NCBI GenBank assembly: GCA_008973525.1
Contig: WACJ01000357.1
Span: 62,001-126,000 of the forward strand
DNA from: Stenopsyche tienmushanensis
Taxonomy: Eukaryota; Arthropoda; Insecta; Trichoptera; Stenopsychidae
Length of the DNA: 64,000 bases
Direction: 5' to 3'
Shown here: piece after piece, positions 49,596 to 62,324 of the stretch
Layout of the letters: every line of letters begins with the position of its first letter
Position numbering within the stretch: the stretch's first letter is position 1
Position numbers and translations under genes: made by a program
Notes under the pieces: generated by a model
Seen by the model: only the letters and a program-made list of their open reading frames with translations
Database searches by the model: none
What the model was told of the DNA's origin: nothing

Positions 49596-52500
49596 GAAGA
49601 ATATCGATTCTTGTATAAAACTTGGAGTTATGCAAACTTTAAGAATCTTGTTAAAATATAAAATAACCATAGCCGATAAATGAGAACTCTGCGAAAATAT
49701 TTAAATAAGACATTCGAAGGCAGTCCTGTTCAACTTTATTGATCGTATTTAATTTTCCACATCCAATAAATCAGAATAAATCTAGATCGAGACTATCGAT
49801 TGGAAATATCAATATTTCCAATCTCCCAAATGTATTGGTACGAATAATTTGTTTCCATTATCTGATTCTAACCCGTATCATTATATTAAGGATTCAGGAA
49901 GAAACCCACTATATAAACATTTGCAATTCCTTCAAATATATCTTATAGCAATTTTAGTTTTAATGTTGATTCGAATTTAGCATATTATAATACAAAAGGG
50001 TTAATATCTTATATTAAATGTAACATTCCTTGCGTCATCCCGAGAATGTGCATTTATTCCGTATATTAAATATATTTATAGGGAATGTAATTACTACGGG
50101 AAGACCGCTAGTCCATCTTCGCGTAACAACCGCACATGAGGGACTCCGTTGATGTTACGCAGGAGAAATTGAGTTTCTCCAAAATAAAATGTTAGTTTCG
50201 CCCGGAAGACCTGATGTGCAATCAACACTTAAACGACGGGCCGTATTTATTTAATTTAAATTCGAGCATTCATCCAATTTAACCGCAGAATCCTGCGGCA
50301 GGCGATACGATCTGAGCTCAAATTGGTATATGGCTTCTATCACAATTTCACTTCCAAACTGGGAAACAACTTTGGCAATTAGCTGCTATTAGTGGGTCTT
50401 CGAATATTTCGGGTCCGCTCATCAATCTTTCCACCTTGCCAAATTACTAGTTTAACTTTGGCAAATTTAATGGTTAACGTAAAAAGTTGACTGTGCCTAT
50501 GTTGATGTACATTCTGTTATATTGAACGTGTGTCCTGATGAGCGAAAGCAATTGAATTAATCGAAAAAAAGGCACCAGGGGGATGAGTACAACATTGTGT
50601 TCATTTGTCATGATTTGACTTAAAGCAAAGGCTGTGTTGACTAAATTGCCATGAGGATGAATTTTCGTTGTAGGTCATGAAAATTTGTATTTCCTCGGTT
50701 TGTTCAAATCCCATGCTAGCCTCAAGGTAATATGCTCTTTCATTTAATTATAAAGAAACATTTCCTTGGCTCTCTTTTTTCGTATTTCAGTATTTAAATT
50801 GGCTTTGAACATTACGAACGGCCATCACAAAAGGGATGCGTCAGTAAAAATTGAGATGAACGTAGTAATAATTGAAATTAAATTGAATTAAGCTTGGGAT
50901 TAAGAAAGAAAGGAATTAAGGGTATTTTGTATCGACAAATCGTTGAAATTAGGCTATTTTTCCAGCTAAAAATAAATAAACCTGGAAATTTTTAATGCAT
51001 ATGATAAAGTATCTAATGATTTGGTTGAGGAAAACTCTTACGATTCAGCACACAGAATAAGTATTCAGACAGTTTCCTCATTTAATACGCAAATATGGTA
51101 GTCAAATTACATAGATCATTATTGATAATCGTGATATAATTTAACAACAATATTTGCCAAATTTATATTAACAAACCATTTTTAATTGTATTTCGCTCAT
51201 ATCATCACGGATTAACATGTTATGAGTAGAATTAAGTATTTATTTTAGTTTATAAGCAAGCTTATGGAACTTATTTCACAAAGAGGTTCTCATAAGGCAT
51301 TATATTTCTATTTTAAACATGAAGTATACTTAATTCAATTACTTTAGATGTTAAAAGTTAGTTCCTAATTAAGATAAGAATATGAATTCAAAACCTAATG
51401 TTAAGTTTAATGTACATTTTCGTGTAATATAGACACATTTATTTTGTAAATTAAATTATTGCAATAAATATTTAGTTTAAAAGAAGTATGCATATATTTC
51501 AGTAGCACAAAGCAGAATATATATTTAAATAACATAAATAAAGGACATGCTATTGATGTGTGATATAAAGGCAATATAATGGCTAAACTCGGTTATAGCG
51601 AGCATCAATGTCATTTAAAATAAAAGCTAAATAATTTCAAAGGCATAAATAATCTGAGATCAATTATTGTAATATATTTTATTGTTAAATATTTTATTTT
51701 TAGTTGTCCAGTTCCAATTGCTTAAATACGAAAAATATTTTTATCAACTATTCTTTGTACAATTTCTCGCTATAGACGTATCATTTACATAATGTAATGC
51801 AATTATTTATATGCCAATAATATATTTATTCTGATTAACATACAAAATTTCTTCATTATAGCCACAAAAGCTCTATAAAAATGAGTAATTGAAGCATGTT
51901 ATCATACATTTGGTAGCGGGACAGAATAAAATAATTTTTATGTTAATCGTATTGATCTTTGAGTTTTTGCAAAATACGATTGTTTGGCTTTCCAAAATAA
52001 TATTATGGGTAAAAATTAATACTCAAATGTGTAGCAAAAGTTTAGGAGTAAAGGTAAACAGGCCGCCCGCTGAGTAGGGTTGAAATTATTTCCAATCGCT
52101 TAGAGGGCCCTAAAAGCATTTTTCTTCCGACTCGAATCGTAACAAATGTTCGGCCAAGTTATTGTGGTAAAGGGGCACTGGACATTAAAAAAGGATTATA
52201 TAAGGGCATTTTTCACCCTTAACGATCGTTCGAGGGCCACCCCGCAGATTATCACATTTTATTATGGACATTTGCGTCAAATGAGGGCTAATGGGTGAGC
52301 GCATCCCGATCGGCGGAATGTTTGTTTGGCGAAATTTCTGACGATTTTATCCATCCGGGGCCCAATTAAAAACTATGTTTTCCGAATTAGGCGACCGACG
52401 AAAATATTGCCCCGGGTTATTTATTATCAGCCGTGGGTTGAAATGTTCGGCGGACTGAGGGAAAAAATAAATTTATTTCCCATACAGCCTTTAAATCACC

Positions 52501-52713
52501 AATAACATTTTAAGGGTATGTTTTATGTTTTCAATTTAGAATTGTATGAATTCTAACATTACATTATATAAGTTTCCTTATAGAAAAATGTTTTATTGAT
52601 GAATAAATGCTATTGACGACGTGGCATCGTTAATTACGGTTTTTATAATAGGTTAATCCTGGATTGAGACGATTTTTTTGATCTCCCAATTTTCTTGATA
52701 AAGCAAAATTATT
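49596..52713. other. Non-coding tract
   Basis: AT-rich sequence, GC-richer at about 50090-50460 and 52050-52500, with no exon, RNA gene or recognised transposon. Confidence 0.45.
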
Positions 52714-52815
52714 GAGTCTTTGGCACATGGGTTGATAATTTTTTTTTTGAGAAATAGGGGGGTCTTTTTCTGCGTTTAATACACACATTATCCAAGTTGT
52801 AGGGCTCTTATTAAT
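52714..52815 (-). mobile_element. Probable diverged end of the mariner-like cassette family
   Basis: The layout follows the ends at 16881 and 44680: a GTCTTTGGCACATGGGTTGA start, a T-run, a GGGGGTCTTTTTCT stretch, ACACACATTATCC where the others have CACACATAGACCC, and TTGTAGGGCTC where the others have GTCAGGGTTGTC. Identity is modest, so this is a tentative call. No coding cassette is present. Confidence 0.35.
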
Positions 52816-54215
52816 TCAATAACTTTCAGTTTAACTTATAAACGGTAAATTGTGATTTAAGATGATAAAAAGGTATTGTATAATGATCAAAAGCTAAAAA
52901 TATTTTTTTCTATGGATTAGACTTTGTTTCTACCCTTGAACCTTGAATTGCTTGAAACCTGGTCCAACAATCAAAGCATTAGTATACTGTCAACATTAGA
53001 ATTAATGAAATAAGAGCTCTTAAAAAATTAAGTTAAACAGCAAATACGGACCAGCAATAAGCATTTCCATTCGATGGCTGACCGAAACCATCATTTTTTT
53101 CGCAATTTATCCCATCATCACCCTTTAATTAATGTGCACATTATAAAAGCTCTTAAATTCCGAATTAAACTATTGGCTTCTCGAATCGACATCGTAAAAT
53201 ATCTCATGATCATGAAAAGAAACGACTCATTTATAAAGAGATACGAAGCGTGCAGAGCGCGAATTTGATAAGATAAACAGGACAGTTGCGAGTAAGGAAG
53301 TGGCATAAAATCGAGAATTTAAAGCGAAACAGACAGCCCCTCCCCGTCTTTATGCTCCCGTGAAACAATGGCATTTTTTACGACGACGACCACCTTCCCA
53401 ATAAAAACTTTTATGCCTTTCGCAGGTGGGTTTCAAATAAGGGGAGTAAAATGTGCGAAATTACTTCAATTATGGGACGAGAGGTAAGCGAGCCTGAAGC
53501 AGCTGGCTATAATTTGTAGCTCCCCCGAAAAGCGGATGAGGGGACTCATCAAAACCAATCAGGTCAAAATTATAGTCTACACCTTCCAATCATCAGGGAA
53601 TTGGTGAAATTGAAATATTATAACCGTTTCGAATTTTATCCAGGCACTCCGTTAATTAAACGGAAGTGATTCTGACGATCGTTGGGCAATTGTTTAATGC
53701 TTCGTCGTGCATCGCAAAAATCTGATAATGTTCCCCCTTGACGAAAAATGGGGAGCATTATTTGCGAGGAATTTGATGTTCTAAAATGATTTCATTGTCT
53801 GAATTCGTGCCATTCATTAAATGTCTCAAATTATTATTGGCGCATCCAAAAGGAGTGTCGTTTTCCTAAAGAAACTTTAGTTAGCATTTTGATCGATATA
53901 ATACATTTTTACAGTATCTTTTATTGTTTGACCAGGCAGTGACCACATCACCAGACAATTCATCTTTAAATTGAATTTGGTTTTATGTAGTAAAAAATCC
54001 TGATCAACCAAATTGCGTCTTTTCCTTCAAAGCTCGTATGTTTAATTCAAACTATAAAATATCGTAAACATTTTTGTGGAACGCGTTTTTTATCTTTCAA
54101 ATAAAAAAGAGATAAGGCCTTTCCTAACAAATTAAGGCAATAATAAGTAAGCAATTTGGAGAAAATATGTAGCTAAATCTGTTTTATGAAATAATGACTT
54201 TTATTTGTATTTGTA
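52816..54215. other. Non-coding tract
   Basis: No gene recognised. The 53290-53720 part is GC-richer, with no supported frame. Confidence 0.45.
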
Positions 54216-54414
54216 TTGGGTCAGTCCAAAAGTTCGTGCGCATTTTAGGGAAATTTTTAAATAGTTTACATAAAACACAATTTAAAATTTTAATCAATGA
54301 TATATTTTCCATAAATTTTCATATTACAGCTAGCTTTTTAATTCTACTATTTTTAGTTCGATTTACAGTGTTTTTTTTTAGTGTTTTATTTACACTAGCT
54401 TTTAGACTGACCTG
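54216..54414. mobile_element. Mariner-type MITE
   Basis: Flanked by TA (54214-54215 and 54415-54416). The left end reads TTGGGTCAGTCCAAAAGTTC and the right end, reversed, TCAGGTCAGTCTAAAAGCTA. The inverted repeat is about 20 bp with mismatches. Total length is about 199 bp. The interior is A/T-rich and non-coding. The left end, with GTGCGCATTTTAGGG, matches the end found at 40083-40132. GTCAGTCCAAAAGTT-type termini are common in insect mariner elements. Confidence 0.7.
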
Positions 54415-54460
54415 ATATTTAATCGAAATATTGTGTTGGACTATTATGACTAAGCGTTAA

Positions 54461-54946
54461 CCTGTTAAGTGGGCGGGACGTATATATACGTCCAACGTAA
54501 ACTGCATCAAAATTGGTTAGGACGTATATATACGTCCTTAAAATATATGTTGAGTCCTATATCAGGCGGGACTTTTTTTTTGTTTAACGAATGTGTGAGT
54601 TTTCGATATATGTTTTGACATGAATTTAAGATAGGTAGCAAATTGGTTGCATTTCGCTATTGTGTTGGAGTAACAATAGTTTTAAAATATATCAAATAGA
54701 AGTTGAGTTTTGAATTTATGTATGGATGTATTTGTATTTGTATTTTTAAACTTCTCTGTATGTTTATGTATCTAAATAAATAAAAATATATATATGTTTT
54801 ATTGATTTTTTTTTATAAATTTTAAGCATTTAAAAAAATAATATGAGCTCACGCCAGGTGGGTGGGACGTATATATACGTCCTAACGAAAATGTGCGCGC
54901 GCACTGTATGTTGCGTTATTGAAAGGGAACTTCCCCGCTTAACAGG
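54461..54946. mobile_element. TTAA-target MITE, piggyBac-like ends, three perfect palindromes
   Basis: Flanked by TTAA (54457-54460 and 54947-54950). The ends are CCTGTTAAGTGGGCGGG and, reversed, CCTGTTAAGCGGGGAAG. The 18-bp perfect palindrome GGACGTATATATACGTCC occurs at 54476-54493, 54520-54537 and 54865-54882, close to both ends. The interior is A/T-rich and non-coding. A TTAA target with termini starting CC is the usual piggyBac pattern. Family relatives with the same CCT-TTAA signature are at 57499 and 61888. Confidence 0.75.
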
Positions 54947-54950
54947 TTAA

Positions 54951-57498
54951 TATAATGAGTAATATTTTGGATTCTATTATAAAGGTGTATAATAATTTCT
55001 CAAAACCTATATTCACTTTTATCTAAAATAAATAATTAAATATACAAATTACGATGCATAATTTAAAACTTTGAGGGTCGTTATTTTAAAAAGATACCAG
55101 ATGAGTCTGAATTAGGAATTTGACAAGAAAGTATTTAATTTTTTATTAAATTCTTGGACAGAATTGATTACGTTTTTATATAAATTAGATTAATCTCGTT
55201 TTAGACAAAGTAATATTTTATAAAATTATTTTGCTAATTATTGATTTCTACTTAAAAAGTATTCCATGTACCATGTTTTTGACTGTCAACTTCTGGAAAA
55301 AAAAACTCCTAAGAAAGTGCAGTAATCAATATTATTGCGATTCATTATGATTGTGGATAAGTATTCTTTGGAAAAAAGAGTCTTTATGAGCTATCTTTGA
55401 TAAAAATATAAGTTTATGCATCAATGGAAAATTAAGTTTGTCCCAATTTTATAACGCCCAATCCATTTCGTTAATTCGCTTCATAAATATTGGCATGTAA
55501 TGAAGCTCAAGCAATCTAGAACAAAGTCCATCGTGACGTTTTGGTAAATAATGTCGATGTTCGCTGTTTACTTATAGGTCTATTTACGTAGTTGGAGTTA
55601 AATGGGGTAACAATACGCTTCGAGAAAATAGCCTCCGTGCAAAATTTCAATCGCAATGTTTCACGCGAGAGCAACGAATGCTTACACAATGCGAAAATGC
55701 AAAACTTGGCAATGGGAACAATAACAATGTAATAGAGAGTTAATTTTACGGGGTGTACCGACCTAGAGGATATTATGGCTGCATTGTTTACTAATGGCCG
55801 AATTTTATGCGAGATGCGTTTAAATACGATGCCGGAGCTTGCCAAAAATGTGCATTGAAGGATCATAGTTGGGACTCTTAACGATGGCAGCTTTGTGCTT
55901 TGTCATTTTGAGAGTTTAGAGTTTCAAATTGCGAGCCGGTTCTTGAAATGGCTCAAGTTATACTGCCGAGGGTGGTAGGGTGGGCGATGTTGGGAATGAA
56001 CGTTAAATGTTATTAATTTAGCTTAAAGCAAAAATTTGCTACTTCATCAAATGCTTGATTACGAACGGACGCAACTTTTAGCACTTGCAGGATTATTTTT
56101 CATTAAAGTTTATAACCTTGGTGGTAATTTGGGGCTTGAAATTGACTTTTGGAGTTGTATAATTCGAATATACAAATAGGCGATACAATAAATCATACAA
56201 ATTTGCTTGTATTTAAGTTTCATTTATTGATATTATGATTCAAAAATTGATATACTCTAAAATTCTAAGTAGCTATTGTAAAAAGTACGACCTGTAAAAA
56301 TACTTTCATTAGTAATCGGATTATGAAAAAACATGCATTTTTAGGTCATGGATGGAATAGCATCGTTCAGTAAAAGATCATCAAATATTCTAACAAGATC
56401 GACACAATACTTGATGTGTATGGATAAATAAGCTTTTAAATACGATTTAATCATTGATAGCCAAAATTTTCTAATATTTGACTAACTGAAATTCCGACTC
56501 TTCATTTGGAATGCCCTTATAATAAACATCTAGAATCTAAATCATTATATTAACGCTTAAATTTATCGTATATGCAATTTATTTTATGATTGCCAAATTA
56601 TTGCCGATAGTCAAGTCCACGTTGTATATGCTCAACATAAGCGCAGAAAAGGGTTGTAATATTTTCGAAACTTTATCGTCCACCATTACATTTATGCAAT
56701 GTTAAACAGCGATTCAAGTCCATATTACAATTCGAAATATGTTTTTTGGCCTTCATATATTGCTTTCTATTTCGACACAAAGATTATCATCGTTTTTGCC
56801 CCGGTTACAGTCGTAGGCGCTGTAGGGGAAAAATAGATGAAATAGCAGCCGTTGCCTTAGTTATGTCATGTTGTTTTATGAATGGTCCGGGTTCAGGTCC
56901 AACCCTCGGTCCTCTGGTCTGCAGCACGTGGCCGTGAGGGTAGGCAAAACAGTGCTGCATAATCCAAGACCCGAAAATTACAACATGATTAAAGTCGTAA
57001 ATTAGCAGCCGTTTTTGGGCACTCTCGTGTCTCAAGCAAACAAGGACGCGACCGGCGATTAAGTTTTAACGCCACCCAAAACGAAACTTTTGCCTTTTGC
57101 GCTAATGAACGTTTGAATGACGCGTGCCATTCTACTGGATGGAAGGGTTGCTCACCAAATTTAATTTCCATCCGTCTTGTGCTTAAATCCCTCCACATCT
57201 TCAACTTCAACCCCCGACCGTAGTGTGGGGCGCCATTTCCTATGATCAACATCTCATCTTAGTCTTTATTATTAAGCACAATGGGGCTGTAACGATATCA
57301 TTTAACATATTCTTGCTGCTAAATTTGTAATATTGACTTTTGGCCTATAAAATAATTTAAAATTCATGCGATATATCAATGGCTATGAACCAATTGAACG
57401 ATATCACTTTATTTTGTTCATATATAGGAATTTAACCTTATTTAATCAGTTATATTTTGATCAACTTCCAGAGATTTTATATACATGTTCCTACTTAG
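54951..57498. other. Non-coding tract
   Basis: AT-rich to 55480. GC-richer stretches at 55500-55990 and 56780-57250 have overlapping open frames on both strands but no splice-supported, protein-like reading. They may be conserved non-coding sequence. Confidence 0.4.
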
Positions 57499-57713
57499 CT
57501 TCTTAACCGGGGAGTTTAGCACGTATTTAATTATTTCGATAGGATAGGGTTACGGATTATTTCATTATGCCCACAGTAAACTAAAATAATCGGTAGCTTT
57601 TCATGCCCACTGGAGGGTAATTTTTGAAATGTCTTGATGGAATATTTCGTCATATTCGCTACAGTTGCCTTTTTTTTAAATGACGAAATATTTCGTCATA
57701 CATGGTTAAGAGG
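57499..57713. mobile_element. TTAA-target MITE, piggyBac-like ends, short form
   Basis: The right flank is TTAA (57714-57717) and the left flank is TTAG (57495-57498), taken as a decayed TTAA. The ends are CTTCTTAACCGGGGAG and, reversed, CCTCTTAACCATG, the same CCT-TTAA layout as at 54461. A perfect 20-bp palindrome ATGACGAAATATTTCGTCAT sits at 57680-57699 next to the right end, and a partial copy, AATATTTCGTCAT, at 57641-57653. About 215 bp, non-coding. Confidence 0.55.
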
Positions 57714-57939
57714 TTAAGCGCCATTACGCGATGTACTGCTGCGGGGCATGCGTAGCGTGAGCTGAAAATTTAAGATTTAAAAGTTTGTGTGCATTCTCTC
57801 TCACCTTGAAGACCGACTGTCTCCCTCTTTCAGTCGCATTTTGCGCACATCCTTTTCTCTCTCCCCGTCTCACACCCCGCCCCACCCTGCAGCCGGGTTT
57901 CACTCCACCCGACTAATATGAGTCAACATGGTGCATCCG

Positions 57940-58110
57940 TTAAACGTCTCGCAAAACAAATTCGGCACACAAATAATGCTTGTGCTAATATCCACAAAAG
58001 TGCGCACAACATCTTTCCAAAGTTTCATCGCAATCAGATGAACGATATAGGAATGTATACCTAACAAACATACATAAATTCACAGAGACAATTAATAAAG
58101 TCGGGCAGAA
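57940..58110 (-). mobile_element. Possible Helitron 5'-end fragment
   Basis: On the minus strand this reads TATGTTTGTTAGGTATACAT then ATATCGTTCATCTGATTGCG and GATGAAACTTTGG. This is the kind of sequence found just inside Helitron 5' ends, and it parallels 62710-62775 and 63840-63890 in the better copies (AAGTTTTATCGCAATCGAAT versus CAAAGTTTCATCGCAATCAG). No clean TC start was found. The match is short and could be convergent. Confidence 0.35.
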
Positions 58111-59544
58111 CCGCCAATGAATATTTACAATAATAATTAACATTTCATTAAATGATCATTTTTTCAATTTTTAGATCGATACATATTCAAAAAATTCTAA
58201 TTTAATTATACGTGGAATGGAAAACCATAATATATATTCAGTTCTGTTCACCACATAGTAATATTTAGTTCAATTTCATTGCATCCCAACAGTATTCGTT
58301 CAAATTAAGAGTGTACTAATATTTAAGAGCAGTGAGTGACCATAAAAAGTCATGAATCTAATCAGGTCATGATTTTGACTGATGCGAAGATGATATTTTA
58401 TTAAATGAAATATGAAGAATAAATTGCTTACCTGTGCAAATATTTAAGTGTCTGGTTTGCATTATAAATTTGAGTCAGTAGTCTTATTTTCATCTGCAAC
58501 TGATGACTATTCTTTAAGCATAATTAGTTATTAATTAATGAGTTTATATGTACAAAATGTTTAAAATTTGATTATCATCATCATTATTCATTTCAAAATT
58601 ATTTTGCTGAATGAACTGAATTGATTATATTCATATTAATAATCCATTCCTCCAAGTTTTTCCAAAGGAAAATTTTTGTCATTGTTTTGGTCCAATTTCC
58701 AGTTATTCACTGCACGCAGAATCATTTATTCTAACATTTTGTTATGAATTTATGAGCAATTCTTATACTCACTTTTATGCAATAGACTCATTTACCATTA
58801 ACATTTTTGCTTTGATATGTTATATTTCCGACAAAACACAAATGATCTGAATACTCACTCAGCATATCAGATATCTAATTTCCAATTAGTCATTCATAAC
58901 CGAGGTATGAATTTTAAATTTATTGTTAACGGCATCTTAAATTTGTCTTAAAATACGACAATATTTATGGCTTTGATTAAAGCACACACAGGCATGATAA
59001 AATGCCTCATTATACAAAGTATCAGCAGTTTGCGAACATAATGGATATTTCAGGTTTACACGGTAGCGGAAGTTTGATTGACATCGCAACCCTTGTTAGA
59101 GTTCCGTGCTACAGATTTCTAAATTCGACGTCGTTAATTTTTAATTTTGTTCTCGCAATATGACCGTCGTCATTCGCAAACATAAAACGCTACGTTTCTG
59201 TATTATTGTATGGAGATTTTTCATTTCGAGATATTTCATTGTCGCCTTAATATCCATCTGGAGGAAAATTTTCATACAAAGAAACTTTTCTAATATAAAA
59301 TGCTGGGATTTCCCGCAAGTGGGGTGCCAATTTTAACTTTCCTCTATATCCTTGCTCAGTGCTGAGCATTAAAACCGATTTTATTATGAGAATGACAATA
59401 TGAAGATCTTGCCGAATCTTCATTCTGTGGAAGTGTCTGTTGAAACTTATTCAAATGAAGACATTAATGTATGATTTCAACAAGTTTTGCAAATATTTAC
59501 AAATGAGAATATATGAATAAAACTACATACATATATATAAAACA
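58111..59544. other. Non-coding tract containing one small dispersed repeat
   Basis: The only repeat recognised is at 58325-58410 (see the copy at 48770-48850). The rest is AT-rich without gene signals. Confidence 0.4.
58325..58410 (+). repeat. Small dispersed repeat (copy)
   Basis: Contains GCAGTGAGTGACCATAAA, AAGTCATGAATC and TCAGGTCATGATTT in the order seen at 48770-48850, and (more diverged) at 19981-20030, where AAAAAGTCAGAACTTACTCA precedes GGTCATGATTT. Class unknown. Confidence 0.45.
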
Positions 59545-59699
59545 CTAGCTGTTACCCGGCGCGTTGCTGCCACAGAAGAAATAGTTCTAAAAATACCATT
59601 TGAAATTTGAAAGAGTTATCTTGTTTAATTAGCAATGATAGAAATAATGACATTTTTTCCGATAGTGAATACATTTATTGAAACACAGACAATAGTTTT

Positions 59700-62324
59700 G
59701 GTTTTTCAGTCTTTAGCAAATACAAATAAATTTCTCGGCTGTCCGACGTGGATTTTCCAGATTCAATCCACACACTTGAAGTGCCTTGTTGATGGTCATT
59801 GAGAATGCAAGTCCAACGGGGAGCTGCAGTCGTCTCTTATCAAATGGCATGTCGATGGGCATCAGCACATCTTTCCATTAAGAATACATAGTTGTCTCGA
59901 TGATATTCGGCATCAGTTTCTGCATAGTGAGTCTTGTTCCAATTTGTACGGTGGCACATCAGGAAGATCCAACGAATTTAAAAACTCGATTGGATAAGGA
60001 ACAACTTGGTCTGCATTCATGGCGCTGTCAATCGATTTGTAGGTAACAAAATCGCTTGCAATTTGTTCTTGTATTGTGTGGTTGATTGTATTGACGTTAG
60101 TATTTTCTGCTGCCAAAATAGTATGTTCGCAAAGCCAATAATGATTTTTATAATTACTAAAAATCAACTTTCTTTCTGAAAAAAACTTTCTGAATGAGTA
60201 AATCGATGGATGGCACAACAACGCAAAAGTTCGATGGAAATGAAATAAACTTGGTAGCATCAACATGCACTTTCATCAACATGCACAATGTTCAATAGTC
60301 GTTTTAAAAATGTGGCTGCCGACGCATCACGCTAAAAATGTACGCGCATATTTGTCTTTAATGTCAGTTTTCGCACGTCTCTCCAAAGATGCGATGCTTT
60401 GAGGCAAGCATCAGTTGGTATCGATGAAAGCATCACTGGAAGAGGTTGTCGAAAGTCGCCACATAATAAAATTAGAGCGCCACCAAACGATTTTGTATTT
60501 GATCGTTAGCCTTTAAGAGTTCGATCAAGCATTGCATTCGTCCCACCATAATCACCTTGCAAATTTTCAAAACTTTAGCTATGTCAGAAACTTTAGGAAT
60601 GTTACATGTCGGAGCTTCCAATAAATGCATATCTAATGATAATTTGAGTGCCGAATGCGCTGTTCGTCCACCATCTAATAATGTTGCCGCAATACCTAAT
60701 GAAGTAAGAGCTAAAGCAATTCTATTTTGAGATCGAATGTGAGCCAATAGTAAACTGATGAGAAACGTTTTTCCAGGACCGCCAGGCGCATCAAGGAAGA
60801 ACAGATCATTTGTAATTGTATCGTAGGTCAATTTTTGTTCCGCAAGCAAAAGTTTTTCGTTTGCTTCGACAAATGCATCCAAATCATTAGCATTGTACTA
60901 CTGTTCGAGTGCAGAAAGAATTCTTGTTGAATGAATTCTTTGATGTTGATGGTTAAGCATATATCTTCGATTTCGATCACAGCTTGATTGAACATATTGA
61001 CCGAAAACTCAATGGAATTATCATTGCTAACGGTATGTTAAATGTCTTCGCTCAAATCTTCTCTGAATTTTTACCACAAATCTTTTGGGTTGGATGGCGA
61101 ACATGTGGTTAAAATGATGGCGAACAATGTTCGAATTTCCGTTCGACCGTTCTCAATGAAGTAGGACCTTTGACATTAACCAACAGCATTCTTAAATAGT
61201 AACACTCGGCTTTATTTGGATGTAATGTGTAAATAGAGCCCAATGCATCAGATGAATACAGATTTCGATAGCCTTCATCGCGCATCCCTCGCTTACGTCG
61301 TTGAAAATTCTCGGATGTAGTATTTCATGTATAATAGTTAGGAACATGTGCGTACAATAGCGTCTCTGCAAATACATCTTCTTCACACAGCGCAAGTGTT
61401 GAGCAATAACATTTCTTGCAGTGTCTGCCTTTGTCCATTTTCAAGACGAACACTGAGATGAATGTCCATTTTCAAGATGAACATCCGGATTGCGAATGTG
61501 AATTGAGAAGCTCAAAATAGGCCAAAGAGCCCAGTCACTACTGATATATCGACTTGTTTGAAATTGAGTTTGAACTCGATCGTTGCGCGCATCAGGTCTT
61601 TCAATACTGCCATATCACTGCCTATTTGCATATGTATTTGATAGATTTGACTGAACGACAATCTGCGACGTTGGTATGCGCTTTGAATGTTTTCGATGAA
61701 AAAGGAGATCCATCTATTGTTGATTTCAACGTCAACATTTCTTTATCTGATTGCTGCTGTATGAACTCCTGCGTCTGTATTGCAGATATCCGTCATCAGG
61801 TGGTGGATGCAATTAAACTTTGCCATTCCTGGTGTTTCATTGTTAAACTTAAGTGAACCGCAATACTCACACACTTTATGCGATACAATCCTGTTAACGG
61901 GGGGCTAACATATTGTTATTAAATAAAATAATTATTCATTTGTTAATTGTTTTTTTAAAAATTAAATTTAAATTCAAATCTGGTTAGGTTAGGTTTGTTT
62001 GTTTTCTTTGTGTCGAAATGAAGGCGTTTTCAATTTACCAATATATTTGCTCCCCGTTAACAGGATTTAACCTTTATCCATTTTACACTGGGATGCAAAC
62101 TATAATCGTAATGAATATCATATTGAAATGCAGCAATATTCAAATAAACATGTACTTTCGATTCTTGTTGTACGTTGGTCGTCTGATTCTGATCGGATAG
62201 CACTCAAACGTACTTTTTCGATTGTTAAAGCATGTCGATGTTCTGATTCTGATGTGCGTGAATAAGCGATTTGCTTCATTGCTGCGCTGGTAGATTTACT
62301 AAGTAACGAACGTTTGGGCGGCAT
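59700..62324 (-). pseudogene. Helitron Rep/helicase coding region, broken
   Basis: A leader starting MPPKRSLLSKSTSAAMKQ at 62324 is basic and rich in Glu-Arg-Ser repeats, as in Helitron proteins. After the nested MITE and a deletion the Rep region resumes at about 61720 with KTFKAHTNVADCRSVKSIKY, the end of the Rep core including the conserved Tyr region. The upstream HUH motif is not seen. Segments near 61330 match the Rep-helicase linker (NYYTWN-like, DALGSIYTLHPNKAECYY). The helicase starts near 60880 with Walker A as GGPGKT, then CGDFRQ near 60440 and LKTNMR near 60345. LAFSMTINKALQVCGLNLEN near 59790 lacks the QGQS normally after NKA, and the following ACSR motif is lost. Many frameshifts are present. 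A 31-bp tandem duplication near 61433-61484 repeats the VHLENGH coding. Confidence 0.88.
61888..62066. mobile_element. TTAA MITE nested in the Helitron
   Basis: The left end reads ATCCTGTTAACGGGGGGC and the right end, reversed, ATCCTGTTAACGGGGAGC. The right flank is TTAA (62067-62070) and the left flank TACA in place of TTAA. The ends match the family at 54461 (CCTGTTAAGCGGGGAAG). About 179 bp, non-coding, with a GTTAGGTTAG repeat in the middle. An alternative boundary at the inner TTAA pair (61893-61896 and 62057-62060) gives a shorter element. Either way it was inserted after the Helitron, between the leader and the Rep remnants. Confidence 0.65.

Noticed and set aside
56746..57252. Overlapping open frames on both strands in a GC-rich island
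   Set aside because: Frames on opposite strands are equally open, which GC composition explains; no splice sites delimit a protein-like segment.
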